A DNA stretch of 64,000 nt, from assembly GCA_018377235.1 (NCBI GenBank), contig JAGZZT010000013.1, positions 1-64,000 of the forward strand, in the 5' to 3' direction. The position numbers were made by a program, and so were the translations under genes. The notes beneath the pieces were generated by a model, which saw nothing but the letters and a program-made list of their open reading frames with translations, did no database searches and had not been told where the DNA came from. The DNA comes from Clostridium sp. (GTDB taxonomy: Bacteria > Bacillota > Clostridia > Lachnospirales > Lachnospiraceae). This document shows, piece by piece, positions 60,413-64,000 of this stretch (position 1 is the stretch's first letter; each line of letters opens with the position of its first letter).

Positions 60413-60496
60413 CTTCTGCCTCTCCTCGAATCTCCTCTGTTTTTTCGCATCCTGCTGCCTCTTTTATTTTGATAGTGCTGTAATTTCTATCGAAAT

Positions 60497-60534
60497 AAAA
60501 AGACTGCCAAAACTTCTTTCAGCAGTCTTTTTTT
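60497..60534 (-). terminator. Terminator of rpoD
   Basis: AAAAGACTGC (60497-60506) pairs with GCAGTCTTTT (60522-60531). On the minus strand TTTTTATTT follows. The 125 bases between it and rpoD hold nothing recognised. Confidence 0.8.
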
Positions 60535-60659
60535 CGCCCATGTTAACTTTTTCATCTAACTAAACGGCCTTCTTATATCTGAGGCCCTGTTGTCGTTTTT
60601 ATGGTACGTGATATTCAAACTTCCATGAAACAGCCTTGAAAGCTGCAAGTCAGACTCCA

Positions 60660-61793
60660 CTACAGGAACTCCCTGATTCTCTTGCTTCTCACAGGGTTTC
60701 TGAGCTTTCTGAGCGCCTTAGCCTCAATCTGCCTGATACGCTCTCTCGTCACGTTGAACTCCTTGCCTACTTCTTCCAGAGTCCTAGGATGTCCGTCCTC
60801 CAGTCCAAAGCGCAGTACAATAACCTGGCGCTCTCTCTCCTTCAGATCTCCAAGCAGAGCGTCAATGTGCTCTCTGAGCATCACAGACTCCACGTTTCCT
60901 TCAGGCGTTACTACATTTCCGTCTGCAACGAAATCGCCTAAATTGGAATCGTCCTCCTCGCCAATCGGCGTCTCCAGGGAAGCAGGCTCTCTGGCGATCT
61001 GCATGATCTCCATCACCTTATCCTCTGACATATCAAGAGCTGCTGAAAGTTCAGCCACTGACGGCTCATAGCCCAGCTCCAGAGTCAGCTTCCTCTGCAT
61101 CTTGGACATCTTGTTAATCGTTTCTACCATATGCACCGGTACACGGATTGTTCTCGCCTGATCTGCAAGTGCTCTCGTCACAGACTGGCGGATCCACCAG
61201 GTCGCATATGTACTCAGCTTATATCCTTTTGTGTAGTCAAACTTTTCTACTCCTTTAATCAGGCCCAGATTTCCCTCCTGAACCAGATCCAGAAAGCTCA
61301 TGCCTCTTCCGGTATAGCGCTTCGCAATACTTACTACAAGCCTTAAATTGGCCTCAATTAAGCGTTCCTTTGCAGACACATCGCCCTCTGCCTTTCTCTT
61401 AGCAAGGCGCAGCTCTTCTTCAGCGCTAAGAAGCGGAACTGTACCAATCTCCTTCAGGTACATGCGGACCGGATCCTCTGTGCCAATTCCCTCCAGAAGG
61501 TCAATGGCATCCAGGTCGATCTCCTCCTCTTCCCCGTTTTTCATAAAGTCGTCGTCCACATCATCGAGCATCAGCAGATCATCATTGAGTGCAGTCTCGT
61601 CGATCACTTCCGGAATCACATCAATATTATTCTGTTCCAGATAGTTGTAGATCTGCTCCATATTTTCCGGTGACAGGTTGTCGGCGGCAAAAAAGTCATT
61701 AATCTCTGTAATGTCCAGAGCATTCTGCTTCGTTTTTGCCAGATCGACAAGTTTTTTTAATTTTTCTAAAAAATTGTCTCTCTCTTTCTCCAC
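60660..61793 (-). CDS. rpoD: RNA polymerase sigma factor RpoD (sigma-A)
   Basis: This 377-residue primary sigma factor has a short acidic region 1.1, then region 1.2 (GTEDPVRMYLKEIGTVPLL), region 2 (LVVSIAKRYTGRGMSFLDLV, YKLSTYATWWIRQSVTRA for -10 recognition), region 3 and region 4.2 (TLEEVGKEFNVTRERIRQIE for -35 recognition). It begins with GTG after AAAGGA. Promoters found across this window fit its specificity. The usual Firmicute partner dnaG is not upstream; a structured element and a lipid kinase gene are there instead. Confidence 0.97.
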   Translation of the reverse strand: MEKERDNFLEKLKKLVDLAKTKQNALDITEINDFFAADNLSPENMEQIYNYLEQNNIDVIPEVIDETALNDDLLMLDDVDDDFMKNGEEEEIDLDAIDLLEGIGTEDPVRMYLKEIGTVPLLSAEEELRLAKRKAEGDVSAKERLIEANLRLVVSIAKRYTGRGMSFLDLVQEGNLGLIKGVEKFDYTKGYKLSTYATWWIRQSVTRALADQARTIRVPVHMVETINKMSKMQRKLTLELGYEPSVAELSAALDMSEDKVMEIMQIAREPASLETPIGEEDDSNLGDFVADGNVVTPEGNVESVMLREHIDALLGDLKERERQVIVLRFGLEDGHPRTLEEVGKEFNVTRERIRQIEAKALRKLRNPVRSKRIREFL

Positions 61794-61846
61794 GAATTAA
61801 CGTCCTTTCGCTATCAGAAGCTTTATAAAAAGTTTACCGACTTTAT

Positions 61847-61875
61847 ATTATATACTAATCTTCTACAGATTTCAA
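61847..61875 (-). promoter_or_regulatory. Sigma-A promoter of rpoD
   Basis: TTGAAA (61870-61875), 17 bases, TATAAT (61847-61852) on the minus strand. Confidence 0.7.
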
Positions 61876-61891
61876 CAACATTTTTAAAAAC

Positions 61892-62026
61892 CTGAGCCGG
61901 GCAGCAGAGCCGGAGAGCCAGTCTCACAGAAAGCTTGCCTGCCAGGGAGACTGGCTCTCCGGTTCTGGCCATCAGGCGAAGCCTATAAGCGAGAAAACTT
62001 CCTGTTTTCGAGCTTGCCCGGCTCAG
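61892..62026 (-). other. Multi-branched structured intergenic element ending in a terminator-like U tract
   Basis: On the minus strand an 11-bp closing stem, CTGAGCCGGGC (62016-62026) with GCCCGGCTCAG (61892-61902), encloses GAAAAC/GTTTTC and AGGC/GCCT hairpins. It also encloses a perfect 16-bp stem (61910-61925 with 61947-61962). GTTTTT follows the closing stem. It may be a large terminator of the lipid kinase transcript, a structured RNA, or a dispersed repeat. A partial direct repeat (CCAGTCTCAC, one base, GAAAGCTTG) recurs at 62062-62088. Confidence 0.7.
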
Positions 62027-62088
62027 ATTTAACATGAACCCTCCCGGACAACGCCGGAAGTCCAGTCTCACGGAAAGCTTGACTGCCC

Positions 62089-62979
62089 CTACCTTTTCAC
62101 CACAATCTCTTCCCTCAGATTTTCAATGCAGATTTCCTTTACTCCGCCTCCATATTCTCCGTCCAGCGTCCAATCCACGATTTCTTCACTTTCCATTCTC
62201 AGATTGGAGGTGCGGAACATATACACGCAGTCATTTTCCGCATCTTTATTAATCAGGCAGCTTACAATGCTCTGAATATCCTTGGGAGTCCTCGGCTTTC
62301 TCACCAGCATAACCTCAAACTCTCCATCATTTAGAGCCACTCTGGGCTGTACCAGCCCTTTAAATCCTCCGATGCTGATCGTATTAGTCACCATTCCCAG
62401 AATAAAGTCCTCTTCCAGCTCCTGATCGTCCCAAAAAAACTTCATACGGTAAGATTTCAGTCCAGCGATCCTCTTGACTGCCTCCAGCATATAGGCCTGA
62501 TGCCCCAGCACATTTTTCGTCTCCTGCGGCGTCTTGTAAGAAACCTCTGTGAAGGCTCCGAATGCAGCCACATACACGAAATACCGTCCGTCTCCAAATT
62601 TTCCCACATCAATGGCAAAAGGACGGCCCGCAACGGCTATTGCAGCGGCCCTCAGCATATTTTTGGGAAGATCCAGACTGGCGGCAAAATCATTGGTAGA
62701 GCCGGCTGGAATATACCCTAGCTGAGGACGCTTTTCCCTGCTCCACGCCATCATTCCGGAAACCACCTCGTTCAGCGTTCCATCCCCTCCGCTGCATACC
62801 AGAAGCTCTGCGCCGCCGCCCTTTTCTTCTACTCGATGTTTGGCGTCACCAGCGCTCTGAGTTACATGAATTGTCACCTCACAGTCTGCCTTCACGAATA
62901 AATCCAAAATATCAAGAAGCTTGCTTCTAAGCCGTTCCTTTCCTGATCTGGGATTGCAAATAAACAGCATTTTCTTCAT
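62089..62979 (-). CDS. Diacylglycerol/lipid kinase family protein (YegS/DagK-like)
   Basis: This 296-residue lipid kinase has the N-terminal NPRSGKERLRSKL motif, the nucleotide-binding GGDGTLNEVVSG (about residues 63-74) and PAGSTNDFAASL, followed by a beta-sandwich C-terminal domain. It phosphorylates diacylglycerol or a related lipid at the membrane. The start MKKMLFICNP is chosen with GAGGAG ten bases upstream; a TTG ten codons earlier is in frame. It lies 54 bases downstream of mutY. Confidence 0.88.
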   Translation of the reverse strand: MKKMLFICNPRSGKERLRSKLLDILDLFVKADCEVTIHVTQSAGDAKHRVEEKGGGAELLVCSGGDGTLNEVVSGMMAWSREKRPQLGYIPAGSTNDFAASLDLPKNMLRAAAIAVAGRPFAIDVGKFGDGRYFVYVAAFGAFTEVSYKTPQETKNVLGHQAYMLEAVKRIAGLKSYRMKFFWDDQELEEDFILGMVTNTISIGGFKGLVQPRVALNDGEFEVMLVRKPRTPKDIQSIVSCLINKDAENDCVYMFRTSNLRMESEEIVDWTLDGEYGGGVKEICIENLREEIVVKR

Positions 62980-63033
62980 CTGTCCTACGCTCCTCTGTCT
63001 GCTCCTCAAATATCCGCATATATGCAGGTTCTG

Positions 63034-64000
63034 CTAAGGCGCCATACGGTTAGTATTTCTCTTTAAAAGCGCCGTATACGCCTGAAATGCATTGGGCAGA
63101 GGATATTTTTCAAAAATTTCTTCCACCTGCTTCATGGGATACTGCTGCGGCAGTTCTCTTTTTATCATAACACGAAAGCCTGTCATATGCCACTCTACAT
63201 GGGAAAAGATATGGACTGCCTCAGGCAAAGGCTGAATTTCCAGAATGTCCTCCCGACTGACTGCAAGAGCATCAGGAATTTCTTCCTCCTTTAAATGTCC
63301 TGGAAGATTCGGGAATTCATAGAGAGATGCCAAAAGGCCCTTGGCACTTCTCTTTCTGATGGCCGCCTTGTCCTCATATTCTATGATAAAAACAGTTTTT
63401 TCCTCTCTGCGTCTCTCCTTTTTTCCGGCCTTTACAGGAATTTCTCCTGTAGTCTGCCGACGTTTTGCCAGACACAGCGTCACAAATGGACACTGGCTGC
63501 AGAGAGGCTCTCCGGATGGAATGCAGACAATGGCTCCCAGCTCTATAAGGGCCTGATTAAAATCTCCGGGAAATTCTTTTGGAATTACCTCTCTCAGCTC
63601 ATTCTCCAGCCGCCTTTTCACCGACTGTTTCCCAATATCCTCTCTGCTCTCAAACAGCCTGGACAAAACACGGAGCACATTGCCATCAACTGCCGGTTCA
63701 GGAATTCCAAAGGCAATGGAGGCAATAGCGCCAGCTGTATAGCTTCCAATCCCAGGCAGCCCAAGAAGTCTGTCATAGGAAGCCGGAAGCTGTCCTCCAT
63801 ATTCCTCCACACAGACCTGAGCCGCCTTCTGCAGATTCCTGGCTCTGTTATAATATCCAAGTCCCTCCCAGAGTTTTAAAAGCGTCTCCTCCTCCACAGA
63901 AGCCAAAGCCTTTACATCTGGAAGCGCCTCCATAAACCTGGCAAAATACGGCTTTACCGCTTCTACTCTCGTCTGCTGAAGCATAATCTCTGAAATCCAC
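63034..64000 (-). CDS. mutY: A/G-specific adenine glycosylase MutY (5' end beyond the window)
   Basis: The partial protein removes adenine mispaired with 8-oxoguanine. Visible are WISEIMLQQTRVEAV (catalytic Glu in SEIMLQQT), the helix-hairpin-helix LLGLPGIGSYTAGAI with PAVDGNVLRV (catalytic Asp), and the [4Fe-4S] set CIPSGEPLCSQCPFVTLC. A NUDIX-like C-terminal domain for 8-oxoG recognition also shows (EFPNLPG, HIFSHVEWHMTGF). About 35 N-terminal residues are missing because the reading frame is open to position 64000. Confidence 0.95.
   Translation of the reverse strand, partial: WISEIMLQQTRVEAVKPYFARFMEALPDVKALASVEEETLLKLWEGLGYYNRARNLQKAAQVCVEEYGGQLPASYDRLLGLPGIGSYTAGAIASIAFGIPEPAVDGNVLRVLSRLFESREDIGKQSVKRRLENELREVIPKEFPGDFNQALIELGAIVCIPSGEPLCSQCPFVTLCLAKRRQTTGEIPVKAGKKERRREEKTVFIIEYEDKAAIRKRSAKGLLASLYEFPNLPGHLKEEEIPDALAVSREDILEIQPLPEAVHIFSHVEWHMTGFRVMIKRELPQQYPMKQVEEIFEKYPLPNAFQAYTALLKRNTNRMAP

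Noticed and set aside
61823..62071. An 82-codon minus-strand reading frame over the structured element
   Set aside because: It lies entirely in stems and the rpoD promoter, has no ribosome-binding site and no recognisable protein family, so structure explains it better.

Overview
The window looks like chromosomal DNA of an anaerobic, low-to-medium GC Firmicute of class Clostridia, most likely a gut Lachnospiraceae relative. The grounds are the paired GGGtGRT and NifU-like genes, an NfnAB-type electron-bifurcating transhydrogenase, CbiMNQO under a cobalamin riboswitch, T-box control, AddAB instead of RecBCD, AGGAGG ribosome-binding sites and TTGACA-N17-TATAAT promoters. Most genes lie on the minus strand. 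I see no prophage, transposase, CRISPR array, rRNA or tRNA.

Layout. 1-6 kb: GGGtGRT protein with a NifU-like scaffold, a MATE exporter, and nfnAB. 6-9 kb: an overlapping DUF6506-like / metallo-beta-lactamase / dihydrofolate reductase cluster facing a divergent ThyX-like gene. 9-12.7 kb: AGCS amino-acid symporter, glutaminase, LysR regulator. 12.6-19.8 kb: addBA, with a LexA-like box inside the promoter. 19.9-28.6 kb: small membrane protein, SseB-like protein, SulP transporter, RlmD, an acidic-tail membrane protein, PcrA, flavodoxin. 28.6-32.8 kb: MarR plus a heterodimeric ABC exporter with a palindrome in the promoter. 32.8-39 kb: DUF1836, YerC, an orphan solute-binding lipoprotein, a DUF1445 protein, a DacF-type carboxypeptidase and a membrane-anchored polysaccharide deacetylase. 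39-41.2 kb: two G3E (CobW/COG0523) GTPases. 41.3-45 kb: an EAL phosphodiesterase and a diguanylate cyclase. 45-51.5 kb: F-type ATP synthase operon. 51.6-54.9 kb: phosphatase plus zinc-type ABC transporter. 55-58.2 kb: B12 riboswitch and cbiMNQO. 58.3-64 kb: a T-box-controlled BASS transporter, queH, rpoD, a structured intergenic element, a lipid kinase and mutY (cut by the window end).

Themes. Metal handling recurs: two COG0523 GTPases (one His-rich, one fused to a YcgQ-like domain), a His-rich zinc-type binding lipoprotein, a cobalt ECF transporter and Fe-S proteins. DNA repair is concentrated in addAB, pcrA and mutY. c-di-GMP synthesis and breakdown are encoded side by side.

The most unusual points are: atpC, whose N-terminus appears to have lost about 33 codons and the frame; atpB, which has a non-ATG start where the Shine-Dalgarno points (ACG) behind a leader holding a terminator-like hairpin and a repeat; a multi-branched terminator-ended element before rpoD; a T-box on a BASS transporter; a divergent ThyX-like protein lacking the RHR signature; and operator-like palindromes placed between -35 and -10 boxes. 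No clearly new multi-gene system could be shown. The best candidates for undescribed biology are the GGGtGRT/NifU-like pair and the G3E GTPase fused to a YcgQ-like domain.
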